A stretch of DNA of 64,000 nucleotides. Source: Streptomyces cinnamoneus. Lineage in GTDB: Bacteria; Actinomycetota; Actinomycetes; Streptomycetales; Streptomycetaceae. Each line of letters opens with the position of its first letter. Position 1 is the stretch's first letter. The stretch lies in NCBI RefSeq assembly GCF_002939475.1, contig NZ_PKFQ01000001.1, forward strand, positions 5,949,001 to 6,013,000, written 5' to 3'. Position numbers and translations under genes: made by a program. Positions 29,701 to 37,425 of this stretch are shown here, one piece after another. The notes under the pieces are model-generated. The model saw only the letters and a program-made list of their open reading frames with translations. It did not search any database and was not told the origin of the DNA.

Positions 29701-30302
29701 TCGACCTGCCGTTCATCGGACGGCCGCTGGAGGTCGGCTTCTCCTTCTGCAGCCGCCAGGCGCCCTTCCGGCTCACCGTGTCGATGCTGGGCGGCGGCGG
29801 GTTCTTCGGCATCGTCCTCACCCCCAAGCGCGTGGCCGTCCTGGAGGCGGCCCTGGAGTTCGGCGCCGCGGTCTCCATGGACTTCGGGGTGGCCAGCGGA
29901 AGCCTGTCGGTCATGGCGGGCATCTACTTCCGCCTGGAGCTCGACACCGGCGAGTGCCGCCTCACCGGCTACTTCCGGGCCCGTGGCGAGGTCGACGTCC
30001 TGGGCATCGTCTCCGCCTCCGTCGAACTGTGCCTCGAACTGTCCTACGACGTCGACAGCGGCACCGTCTACGGCCGGGCCCGCATCACCGTCAGCGTGCA
30101 CATCGGCTTCTGGTCGCAGTCGGTGAGCATCGAGTGCGAGAAGCGGTTCCTGGGGTCCGGCCCCGCCGCGGCCGCCCTCGCCGCCGAGGCACCGCGCCCT
30201 CCCACCTTCGCCGAGATGATGTCGCCCTACACCGACCCGGTGACGGGCCTGCGGCGCGATCCCGTGGACGAGTACTGCACCGCCTTCGCGGAAGTGAGCT
30301 GA
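26724..30302 (+). CDS. Very large protein of unknown function (1192 aa), first of a pair
   Basis: No known domain is recognised. Residues about 1-110 are a beta-rich domain (VRVLRGVDLLDLTFRFVGLA). A Pro/Ala linker follows, then a region from about 193 opening GVELPYRLLLSPSQQARWSH with VELWHTRLSRTTVRAVWNRD. The middle (about 690-840) is helical and Ala/Leu-rich. The last 300 residues are strongly beta, with alternating strands (LPNLAIGVFSLENIRLDAYL; FRLTVSMLGGGGFFGIVLTP; LSVMAGIYFRLELDTGECRL) like a long amphipathic sheet. There is no signal peptide or clear membrane helix. The stop is three bases before the next start, so both are made together. An AT-rich gap (about 26610-26660) upstream may hold the promoter. 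Codon use is typical of the host, so this is a real gene. Confidence 0.75.
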   Translation: MSTLETVRVLRGVDLLDLTFRFVGLAFAEHSAGRRLVRADPRQEGLLVVVLGPQHVTEHAVAEGEPREVPVGSLVAGRTVLVFEVGPQDVIEYSEAGLLEAMRSLPPHVVDAAREADPPAPAPRPGLSRQLPAAVDDPAGRALVLARLLSAQAQLDARYGAAASAPATAAPQRVPQDPFADPASPRTGVELPYRLLLSPSQQARWSHRDAAGEPASGGRVELWHTRLSRTTVRAVWNRDRAPGTGQPEVSRLPLTAQDRTEIVELTSRDGLLTPQGQPCPPQPVDVEQLLLSAAGGWLDSSGQWPRRPRGISLSDWRHRATLGRDHYVRVMREGFLCPFGHRATLVKVTERTFAAPRAAFLSQRFFVVVRQRSRTYDPHEELPASTTDPTADLTNLLFPFTSVRLDTLVTPDLAPEPPTGAAFFPGTAAETPFRFRATAVDHEGRVVEFRTPLLFVPEELSTGAQLARIVDDYNAKSRPPTAAAGVAPDDELELTRAALQGQSVALAPSVQPDDTSVEVADLFWSVAAPPALADPGHAAPGEAAFLPQLSWANATLPAIGALSGGDRVVPVVYAPRYALSGFAHATSGGRTGNPGEVLLHVLASGDDALTMDFHGQAERSGGLLTPSFDVAGLSRKTGPVAGAAAGAEALNKIADGTFDPGDFFHPSEIIRNLDVNLLGVLSLADIVQKIEDATALPALHVPAFLTETVNAVTGFLTGLRRAGDFVANTSTGLPPAAGRVTETARNLARLVGDYLSQHLPGPPAAPPVTLEQIDAAFAAFSTALTDLLTALPRAADPGLRALLDRLRQEAGTWTAAAGQAPALRDALQAAAQGVKLPQTVQTRLEWNPAIQQWPSTDPLFAPHPDGRLSLVADLRGSLRPDVPPGADVSCSLENFDLVLVPPFKAMRLTFRHVRVTQRAGRKPDIDVALEDVAFIGALSFVQTLRRLIPLDGFSDPPGIQVTPAGITARYAMPLPNLAIGVFSLENIRLDAYLDLPFIGRPLEVGFSFCSRQAPFRLTVSMLGGGGFFGIVLTPKRVAVLEAALEFGAAVSMDFGVASGSLSVMAGIYFRLELDTGECRLTGYFRARGEVDVLGIVSASVELCLELSYDVDSGTVYGRARITVSVHIGFWSQSVSIECEKRFLGSGPAAAALAAEAPRPPTFAEMMSPYTDPVTGLRRDPVDEYCTAFAEVS

Positions 30303-30305
30303 CCC

Positions 30306-33300
30306 ATGCCCGAGACGATCCGCTGGACCGTACTGCCCGACGGGCCGGCAGCGGACGGCCGGCTGCGGCTGACCGTCCTCGTCAGCCCCCGCCTGACCGG
30401 CGGCACCACGCTCCGCTCCTTCCCCGGCTTCCTGGACTGGCCGGCCACCCTGCGCCGCTACACCCCCGAGCTGCGCGTGGAGTTCCGGGCGCCCGGCCCG
30501 GGCGGCCCCGGCGCCCAGGTGCCGGTCAGCCCGCGACAGGACCGCTACCCGCCCGCCAGCAGCGACCTGTGGACCCAGCTCTTCCGCGCCGACAGCACGG
30601 TGCGCGACCCCGCCGGCGCGCTCACCGCCGCCGCGACCGGCCCGCTCACGCTGCGTTCCTACCCCGGCCGGGCGGTGAACGAGCGGGTCGCGGCACTGTA
30701 CGAGACGGCCGCGACCGCCACCGCCCGCCGCAGGGCCTTCCCCGACGGCGGCTCCGGGCAGGGCGCGGCCGCACCGCCCCCGGCGACCTGGGACCACCCC
30801 CACCCGGACGAGCTGCTCGGCCTGCTGACCGAGGACGTGCGCACCCTCGGACGCACCGTGACCGGCAGCTACACCACGCTGGACGGCATCATCACGCAGG
30901 GCACGGGCGGCCGGGCGGCGGACGCCGCCGAGAACCCGTACCGCCCCCGCCACATGGTCCGCTCCCGTCAGGAGTACCGGGACCACAGCCCCGTCCTCAA
31001 CTTCGCCGAGGCGTACCGCTTCTACGACCGCCCCGCCACCCCCGCCCCGCCGCCCGTCACCCCGGCCGACCTCGACTTCCACACCGCCTGCGCGCTGCTC
31101 GCCGACTACCCCGAACTGCTGCGCCGCTTCGGCCTCGCCCTGGACGTGCTGCTCGACCCGCCGCCGGGGCTCGCCGACCAGTGGCAGGCCCGCGTCGTCT
31201 TCACCGCCGCCCAGCAGCCGCTCAACGAGGACGCGAAGCTGCGGCCATGGACCGCCGTGCGGTTCGCGTCCGGGCAGCGCTTCGAGCCGTACGCCGCCGA
31301 CGACGCCCCGCACGGCCGGCGCATGCTGCGCCTGGGCGGTCCGGGCGTCCACGTCACCGACCTCGACGTCGACGGCGCGGCCCTGAGCTACGTCGAGTTC
31401 TCCCGGATCCTCGACCAGACCGTGCGCAGCCTGAGCGACCCGGCCCTCTCCGGCGCACCCGACGGCACGGCACCGCCGGCCCTGCACGGCGCCGGGTTCA
31501 CGGTACTCCTCGACGACCGGGACACGGCGCTGGCCGACCGGATGGAGGACGACGCCCGCCACTCGGCCGGCGTGGGACCGGCCGGCGAGCCGGCCGACGC
31601 GGCCGTGCTGGACGCCGACCACCTGGTGCGGGGCTACCGCGTGGACGTCGGCACGGTCGACACGGCCACCGGTGCCGTCACCGCCTGGCACCCGCTGTGC
31701 GCTCGCACCGGCAGCCACGCCGTCCGCCGCCCGGGGGAGCCGCCCGTGCCGCTGGCAGTCCGGCCCGACGAGGGGCACGTCAAGGCCACGGCCGTCACCC
31801 ACGACCGGACCGACTCCCAGCAGCTCTACGCCCACCCCGCCCTGTTCGGCTGGCACGGCTGGAGCCTGGCCGCCCCGCCTCCGGGCCGTACCCTCGGGCG
31901 AGGCGACCGCCCTCAGGTCCCCGACCCCGAGGTCTCGCCGCACTTCCCGCTCGCCACCGCCTTCCGGCCCGTCCCGGGGTCGCTGCCCGCCCTGCGCTAC
32001 GGGCGCACCTACCGGCTGCGCGCCCGCCTGTGCGACCTGGCCGGCAACGGTCCGGACGCCGACGCCGCCACCCCCGAGGGCACCGCCGGGCCGCCCGTGA
32101 CCTACGGCCGCTGGGAGCCCGTACCGCCCCCGGTGATCGTGCCCAGATGGCCCTTCCTGGAAGGCGAGTCGGAGACGCGGCTGGTCATCCGCAGCACCGT
32201 CGACGACGAAGGGCACCCCCTGTCGGCCGGCGCCTGGGCCCTGCAACGCAATCCGCAGGTCCCCGACCACGAGGCCGACTCGCCCGTGGACCGGCTGGAC
32301 CGGCGCTACCGCGGCCACGACGAACGGCACGTCAGTCCGCCCAAGACCTCGCTGCAGATGGCCGAGCACCACGGCATGTACGACGACGCCCTCGGCCCCG
32401 ACCGGCCGGACGCCGTGCGCCGGCGGTTCTTCGCCGCGGCCTCCCGGGAGGCCGGCAGCTACCTCGACACCAAGGTCAGCCCCCCGCAGGACCCCGGCGT
32501 CACCTTCGACCTGAAGGCCCTGGGCCGGATCCACGTGGCCAAGCACGACGTCCACGACACCGTGCCGCTGACCGAGCTGCCCGTCTCCCGGGGCAGCGGG
32601 CTCGAACGCGGCGAGTACGTCGTCCACGACGCGTCCCAGCTGCTGCTGCCGTACCTGCCCGACGTCCTGGCCCGTGGCGTCTCCCTGCGGGGCCTTCCCG
32701 GCGGCGCCCCCAACGAGACCTACGACTTCCCCGGGCCCTGGCCCGAGGCCAAGCCGCTCCGCCTGAAGATCGTCGAGGGCGACGGCCCGCCCTTCTGGAG
32801 CAGCCTGCTGGAGCGGGAGCTGACCGTCCGGCTGCCCAAGGCCACGGTCGCCACCGTCCGGATGAGCTGCCGCGTCGACCCCGAGGACCTGCCGCTGCTG
32901 CGCGCCTGGGGGCTGCTCACCGGCTCCGCGCTGTGGAACGATCCGGTGACGGGGCTGCCGCAGGCGAAGAAGGACGAGCTGACCGCTGCCGCCGTCGACG
33001 GCGAGAACTGGATGATCACCCCGTGGACCGAACTGACCCTGGTCCACGCCGTGGAGAAGCCGCTGGAGGAACCGAGGCTCGGGACGCTCGCGTTCCCGCG
33101 CGAGGCCGGAGCGACCTTCACCCCGTTCACGGGGACCCTGCGGTCGCACGCCGCCAGTTCCGGGCGCGTCGACGTCGACGCCACCTGGAGCGAGCGCACC
33201 GACGACCCCACCCAGGACGCCCCGCAGGCCGTCGAGCGCCACGACCGCGTCGGCGGCCTCGTCCTCAACCCCCGGGACGACACGCACTCCCTCTTCGGCC

Positions 33301-34481
33301 TGCGGCACGAATTCCGCGACACCCGGCACCGGAACGTCACCTACACCCCGGTCGCGACCACACGCTTCCGCGAGTACTTCCACCCCGCGATCACCGACAG
33401 GGCGGACCTGATCACCCGCACCGGCCCGGCCAGCGCGGGCCCCTCGGGACGGGGCTGGCCGGTGCCCAGCTCCCGGCGGCCCGAACCGCCCGTGGTCAGC
33501 CACATGGTGCCGACCGTCCGCTGGGAACGCTCCGTCGACCACAGCCGGCACCAGGTGACCCGCACGCGTCGCCACGCGGGCTTCCGGATCCACCTCCAGC
33601 GGCCGTGGTTCTCCTCGGGGGACGACGAACTCCTCGCCGTGCTCCTCGACCCCGGCACCGACCTGCCCGACGAACTCGTCAGCCGGTGCGCCGCCGACCC
33701 CGTCTGGGCGGATCCCACGCCCCTGCCCCGCCTCACCCCCGCCCACTTCACCAACGCCGCGCACGTCGAGACCGGCCGGGTGCTCGCGGAGGCGGTGCGG
33801 GGGCAGGAGGCCTCCGTGTCGGTCGCGGCCTTCGAACCCGCCTACGATCCCGAGCGGCGCCTGTGGTTCTGCGACGTCGACATCGACCTGACCGCCGGGC
33901 AACCCACCGCCGGCCAGGCGTACTTCCCCTACCTGCGGCTCGCTCTCGCCCGCTACCAGCCGTACTCGGTCGACCCCCTCCACCTGTCCAAGGCGGTGAC
34001 GTCCGACTTCCTCCAACTCCTTCCGGACCGCACCGTCACCGCCCGGACGACCGGCTCCGGAGCCATCCACCTGGAGCTCGGCGGCCCCCACTCCCTCAAC
34101 GCCCTGGGCACACGGGTGGGCACCGGGCAGGCCGCCGTGGCCGCCGGCCGCCGCGTCCTGGCGGCGGTCGAGCAACGCCCCGTGGGCGGCGGGGACCTGG
34201 ACTGGGCCGACGCGGGCCCCACCGTGGAGCTCGGCTGCACGGCGGCGGGCCCGGGATTCGTCTGGACGGCGGACCTCGTCCCGCCGGCCCCGCGGCTGCT
34301 GCCCCTGTCGGAGTACCGGCTGCGGGTGGAGGAGCACGAGAGGTACGCGACGGACGACGCGACCGCCGACGGGACGGTCACGGCGGGCGGGACGGCGGTG
34401 CCGGTGGGCCACCGCCTGATCCACGCCGACCACTTCCCGCTGGTGGTGTCGCCCCTGGGGAGGATCGTCCTCCAGGAGTGA
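30306..34481 (+). CDS. Very large protein of unknown function (1391 aa), second of a pair
   Basis: No known domain is recognised. The N-terminus reads TIRWTVLPDGPAADGRLRLT and VLVSPRLTGGTTLRSFPGFL, a beta-sandwich-like opening. The body alternates beta segments with charged loops. Examples are YRFYDRPATPAP, FRLGGPGVHVTDLDVDGAAL-like strands near residue 345, YGRTYRLRARLCDLAGNGPD near 565 and KPLRLKIVEGDGPPFWSSLL near 820. The C-terminus ends HFPLVVSPLGRIVLQE. There is no signal peptide or membrane helix. It follows its partner after three bases and likely forms a complex with it. The convergent gene at 34576 is not part of the unit. Length, pairing and cytoplasmic character suggest a structural or scaffolding assembly, but that is inference. 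Confidence 0.75.
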   Translation: MPETIRWTVLPDGPAADGRLRLTVLVSPRLTGGTTLRSFPGFLDWPATLRRYTPELRVEFRAPGPGGPGAQVPVSPRQDRYPPASSDLWTQLFRADSTVRDPAGALTAAATGPLTLRSYPGRAVNERVAALYETAATATARRRAFPDGGSGQGAAAPPPATWDHPHPDELLGLLTEDVRTLGRTVTGSYTTLDGIITQGTGGRAADAAENPYRPRHMVRSRQEYRDHSPVLNFAEAYRFYDRPATPAPPPVTPADLDFHTACALLADYPELLRRFGLALDVLLDPPPGLADQWQARVVFTAAQQPLNEDAKLRPWTAVRFASGQRFEPYAADDAPHGRRMLRLGGPGVHVTDLDVDGAALSYVEFSRILDQTVRSLSDPALSGAPDGTAPPALHGAGFTVLLDDRDTALADRMEDDARHSAGVGPAGEPADAAVLDADHLVRGYRVDVGTVDTATGAVTAWHPLCARTGSHAVRRPGEPPVPLAVRPDEGHVKATAVTHDRTDSQQLYAHPALFGWHGWSLAAPPPGRTLGRGDRPQVPDPEVSPHFPLATAFRPVPGSLPALRYGRTYRLRARLCDLAGNGPDADAATPEGTAGPPVTYGRWEPVPPPVIVPRWPFLEGESETRLVIRSTVDDEGHPLSAGAWALQRNPQVPDHEADSPVDRLDRRYRGHDERHVSPPKTSLQMAEHHGMYDDALGPDRPDAVRRRFFAAASREAGSYLDTKVSPPQDPGVTFDLKALGRIHVAKHDVHDTVPLTELPVSRGSGLERGEYVVHDASQLLLPYLPDVLARGVSLRGLPGGAPNETYDFPGPWPEAKPLRLKIVEGDGPPFWSSLLERELTVRLPKATVATVRMSCRVDPEDLPLLRAWGLLTGSALWNDPVTGLPQAKKDELTAAAVDGENWMITPWTELTLVHAVEKPLEEPRLGTLAFPREAGATFTPFTGTLRSHAASSGRVDVDATWSERTDDPTQDAPQAVERHDRVGGLVLNPRDDTHSLFGLRHEFRDTRHRNVTYTPVATTRFREYFHPAITDRADLITRTGPASAGPSGRGWPVPSSRRPEPPVVSHMVPTVRWERSVDHSRHQVTRTRRHAGFRIHLQRPWFSSGDDELLAVLLDPGTDLPDELVSRCAADPVWADPTPLPRLTPAHFTNAAHVETGRVLAEAVRGQEASVSVAAFEPAYDPERRLWFCDVDIDLTAGQPTAGQAYFPYLRLALARYQPYSVDPLHLSKAVTSDFLQLLPDRTVTARTTGSGAIHLELGGPHSLNALGTRVGTGQAAVAAGRRVLAAVEQRPVGGGDLDWADAGPTVELGCTAAGPGFVWTADLVPPAPRLLPLSEYRLRVEEHERYATDDATADGTVTAGGTAVPVGHRLIHADHFPLVVSPLGRIVLQE

Positions 34482-34575
34482 GGCCGTGGCAGGCGGTCGG
34501 CCGATCCCCCGGCGGCGGCCCGGCGGGGGACGAGGCGCCGCCGCCGAGGACGGGCGGACCGCCGGGCCTGCGCGG

Positions 34576-35088
34576 TCAGTTCTCCACGGTCTGGACCTGC
34601 GGCGGGTGGCCGTTCCAGGTGACGAACACCGACGACGTCTGCGTACCCGCCACGAAGTCGACCCGGATCCAGGCCGTCTGCGTCCACACCCGCATCTGCC
34701 GGCCCTCGTCCGGCGTCGCCGAGACGAGCGTCGCCGACTTCTCGCCGATGTCGAAGACCGCCCGGCCGCCCTTGACGGGGTAGCTCCTGACGCCGCCGCC
34801 GTCCGACGGGGCCCGGGAGGCCGGCGGGGAGGGATCCGGCGTGGCGGGCCGCGCGGAGGCCGCGGGGGCGCTCGGCGGCGGCGGGGGCGACGGCGGCCGG
34901 ACGCTCGCCGTGGTCGGGGGAGCGGACTCGGGCGGTCGCGCGGGGGTGTGACTGATCGGCAGCGCGCGCGGCGGTTCGTACGCCGTGTCCGTCAGCACCG
35001 TGCGCACCCCGTACCAGGACACCGCCATCGCGACGCCCGTCGCCAACACCCATGCCAGGGCATGCACCACTCGCCTCATCCGACTCAT
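34576..35088 (-). CDS. Membrane-anchored Pro-rich protein next to a two-component system
   Basis: The 170-aa protein has one N-terminal membrane segment or uncleaved signal (VHALAWVLATGVAMAVSWYG). A Pro/Ala/Ser linker (about residues 45-98) follows, then a small beta domain of about 70 residues (GGRAVFDIGEKSATLVSATP; AWIRVDFVAGTQTSSVFVTW). The globular part is therefore held away from the membrane outside the cell. The ATG at 35088 follows GGTGAGG. It is divergent from the response regulator with only 33 bases between the starts, so it may be a target or sensor partner of that system. Confidence 0.7.
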   Translation of the reverse strand: MSRMRRVVHALAWVLATGVAMAVSWYGVRTVLTDTAYEPPRALPISHTPARPPESAPPTTASVRPPSPPPPPSAPAASARPATPDPSPPASRAPSDGGGVRSYPVKGGRAVFDIGEKSATLVSATPDEGRQMRVWTQTAWIRVDFVAGTQTSSVFVTWNGHPPQVQTVEN

Positions 35089-35121
35089 AGTGCCTCACCC
35101 GTATGGCGTACGGTGCCGCCC

Positions 35122-35832
35122 ATGGCCAGACTGCTCGTCGTCGAGGACGACCCGTTCGTACGCTCCGCCCTCATCAGGCAATTGACCGAGGCCGCCCACA
35201 CCGTACGGAGCGTCGGCACCGCCCTGGAGGCACTGCGCGAAGTCGCCCAGGTCGGCTTCGACGTGGTCGTCCTCGACCTAGGCCTCCCCGACCTCGACGG
35301 GGCGCAGGCCCTGAAGATGCTGCGCGGCATCACCGACGTGCCCGTCATCGTCGCCACCGCCCGCGACGACGAGGCGGAGATCGTCCGGCTGCTCACCGAC
35401 GGCGCCGACGACTACCTGGTCAAGCCCTTCTCCGCCGCCCACTTGACGGCGCGGATCGCCGCCGTGCTGCGCCGCGCGGGCGGCCGGACCGGGCACGGCG
35501 GCGCCACGGGGGAGCCGGTTCCGGAGCGGGTGCTGCGCGTCGGCGGACTGTGCGTCGACCCGCTGCGCCGCCAGGCCGACCTCGACGGCACCCCCCTCGA
35601 CCTGACCCGGCGCGAGTTCGACCTCCTTGCCTACCTGGCCGGCCGCCCCGGCATCGTCGTCCCGCGCAAGGAACTCCTCGCCGAGGTCTGGCGGCAGTCC
35701 TACGGCGACGACCAGACCATCGACGTCCACCTGTCCTGGCTGCGCCGCAAGCTGGGCGAGACGGCCGCCCGGCCGCGCTACCTCCACACCCTGCGCGGGG
35801 TCGGGGTGAAGCTGGAGCCCCCGGCCGCATGA
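35122..35832 (+). CDS. OmpR/PhoB-family response regulator
   Basis: The 236-aa protein has a receiver domain with the acidic pair Asp9-Asp10, phosphoacceptor Asp52 (VVVLDLGLPD), the Thr switch (VIVATARDD) and Lys in DDYLVKPF. The winged-helix output domain has LTRREFDLLAYLAGRPGIVV and DDQTIDVHLSWLRRKL. No good ribosome site precedes the ATG at 35122, and the divergent gene starts 33 bases away, so the mRNA may be leaderless. The stop overlaps the kinase start (ATGA). By position it probably controls the adjacent anchored protein and the chitinase/LPMO genes. Confidence 0.9.
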   Translation: MARLLVVEDDPFVRSALIRQLTEAAHTVRSVGTALEALREVAQVGFDVVVLDLGLPDLDGAQALKMLRGITDVPVIVATARDDEAEIVRLLTDGADDYLVKPFSAAHLTARIAAVLRRAGGRTGHGGATGEPVPERVLRVGGLCVDPLRRQADLDGTPLDLTRREFDLLAYLAGRPGIVVPRKELLAEVWRQSYGDDQTIDVHLSWLRRKLGETAARPRYLHTLRGVGVKLEPPAA

Positions 35833-37226
35833 GATGGGCCCTGGTCAAGGTCTCGCTCGCGGTCACCGTGATGGTCGTGCTGGCCTTCGCCGTCCCGCTG
35901 GGACTGGTCGTCAAGGAACTCGCCCGCGACCGCGCGTTCACCGACGCCGAGCGGCAGGCCGCCCAGATCCGGCCGGCGCTCGCCATCACCACCGACCGCG
36001 CCCAGCTGGAACGGGCGGTCGCCAGCTCGCAGGCCGGCGAAGTCGGCCGGCTCGCCGTCCACGTGCCGCCCACCGGCGACGCCCCGGCGCCCGGCGGCGC
36101 GAACGCCGAGGCACACGAGGCCTACGACGTCGGCCGGTCCCGCGCCGACCCGCGCCACGTGGAGACCGCCCGCCGCGGCCGCTCCGTCATCACCGCCGTG
36201 CCCGGCGGCTACGCCCTCCTCCAGCCGACCGCCCTCAACGCCGGCGAGTTCGCGGTCGTCGAGGTCTACGTGCCCCACGACGCCGTCGACAACGGCGTCA
36301 CCACCTCCTGGCTGGTCCTCGCCGGAGTGGGACTGGCCCTCGTCGCCGGCTCCGTCGCCACCGCGGACCGGCTCGGCCTGCGCCTGGTGCGCCCGGCCGA
36401 ACGGCTCGCCCGGGCCGCCGTCCAGCTGGGCGAGGGCCGGCTCGACGTACGGGTGCGCGAGGACGGACCCGCCGAACTCCGCGCCGCGGCCGTCGCCTTC
36501 AACTCGATGGCGGACGACATCGTGCAGCTGCTGACCAGCGAACGGGAGCTCGCCGCCGACCTCTCGCACCGGCTGCGCACCCCGCTCACCGTCCTGCGCC
36601 TCAACGCGGCCTCGCTCGGTGACGGCCCGGTCGCCGAACAGACGCGCACCGCCGTGGCCCAGCTGGAGAACGAGGTCGACCAGCTGATCCGCGCGGCACG
36701 GGAGGACCGCCGGCAGAAGCCGCAGCCCACGCTCGGCTGTGACGCCTGCGAGGTCATCCGCGACCGCATGGGCTTCTGGTCCGCGCTCGCCGAGGACGAG
36801 GGCCGTACCGTGCGGCTGGCAGGCGTCGACGCGACGGCACGCGTCCCGGTCGCCCGCGGCGAACTCGCCGCCGCGCTGGACGCGATGCTCGGCAACGTCT
36901 TCCGGCACACCCCCGAGGGCACCGCCTTCGCGGTGGACGTGCACCACAGCAAGGACGCCGTGATCGTGCTCGTCTCCGACGCGGGCCCGGGCATCGCGGA
37001 CCCCGGCGCGGCGCTGCGCCGCGGCCACGGCGCGGGCGGCGCCGGCTCCACCGGCCTCGGCCTGGACATCGTGCGCCGCGTCGCCGAGTCGACGGGCGGC
37101 GACGTGCGCATCGGGCGGTCGGTGCTCGGCGGCGCGGAGGTGCGGGTATGGCTCTCGGCGGAGGGGACCGGCCCGAGACGCCGCACGGGCCGCCGACGAG
37201 TGCGCCGCGGCCGCACGCGCCAGTGA
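35829..37226 (+). CDS. Sensor histidine kinase with HAMP domain
   Basis: The 465-aa protein has an N-terminal membrane helix (LAVTVMVVLAFAVPLGLVV), an extracytoplasmic sensor of about 130 residues, and a second helix near residue 160 (WLVLAGVGLALVAGSVATAD). A HAMP segment follows (LVRPAERLARAAVQLGEGRL), then the H-box with His247 in DLSHRLRTPLT. The ATPase domain shows the N-box LGNVFRHTPEGT and the G boxes DAGPGIADPG and GLGLDIVRRV. It is co-translated with the response regulator. The sensor part may detect chitin products or cell-envelope change, judged only from the neighbours. Confidence 0.88.
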   Translation: MRWALVKVSLAVTVMVVLAFAVPLGLVVKELARDRAFTDAERQAAQIRPALAITTDRAQLERAVASSQAGEVGRLAVHVPPTGDAPAPGGANAEAHEAYDVGRSRADPRHVETARRGRSVITAVPGGYALLQPTALNAGEFAVVEVYVPHDAVDNGVTTSWLVLAGVGLALVAGSVATADRLGLRLVRPAERLARAAVQLGEGRLDVRVREDGPAELRAAAVAFNSMADDIVQLLTSERELAADLSHRLRTPLTVLRLNAASLGDGPVAEQTRTAVAQLENEVDQLIRAAREDRRQKPQPTLGCDACEVIRDRMGFWSALAEDEGRTVRLAGVDATARVPVARGELAAALDAMLGNVFRHTPEGTAFAVDVHHSKDAVIVLVSDAGPGIADPGAALRRGHGAGGAGSTGLGLDIVRRVAESTGGDVRIGRSVLGGAEVRVWLSAEGTGPRRRTGRRRVRRGRTRQ

Positions 37227-37241
37227 CCCCGGTGGCGCGGC

Positions 37242-37272
37242 GAGGCGCGCCGGTGTCCCGGGCCCGCGCCTC
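37242..37272 (+). terminator. Hairpin after the two-component operon
   Basis: GAGGCGCG (37242-37249) pairs with CGCGCCTC (37265-37272), 15 bases past the kinase stop and before the chitinase promoter region. Confidence 0.5.
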
Positions 37273-37298
37273 GGGCCCGCTCATTAACGGCCACCGAT

Positions 37299-37326
37299 GG
37301 CTTCCTTAAGCGCGCCATAAGAAGCC
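37299..37326. promoter_or_regulatory. Imperfect inverted repeat upstream of the chitinase
   Basis: GGCTTCCTTA (37299-37308) and TAAGAAGCC (37318-37326) form 9-bp arms with one extra C. A TTAA also occurs about 20 bases earlier (near 37284), so repeated TTAA elements lie about two helical turns apart, as OmpR-type regulators prefer. It lies 100 bases before the chitinase start and no DasR-type box is seen. It is a candidate site for the adjacent response regulator. Confidence 0.4.
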
Positions 37327-37425
37327 GCCCTCCGGGCCCGATTCGGCGATTTGCCCTGTTCGCTCTCGCTAGCGTGCCGCCCGTACCTTCCCCCAACCCC
37401 CCAACTGAGAACAGGCAGGCACGCG

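Noticed and set aside
29352..34433. A 1693-codon antisense open frame
   Set aside because: It has Gly/Arg/Val-rich shadow composition opposite the second giant gene, and no ribosome site or motif.
27389..34783. A 2464-codon open frame across the giant gene pair
   Set aside because: Its product is Arg/Pro-rich low complexity without conserved motifs, typical of the second frame in GC-rich DNA. The frames at 26724-30302 and 30306-34481 have normal codon use and composition.
37280..37425. DasR-type operator before the chitinase
   Set aside because: No sequence close to the ACTGGTCTAGACCA-like consensus is present.
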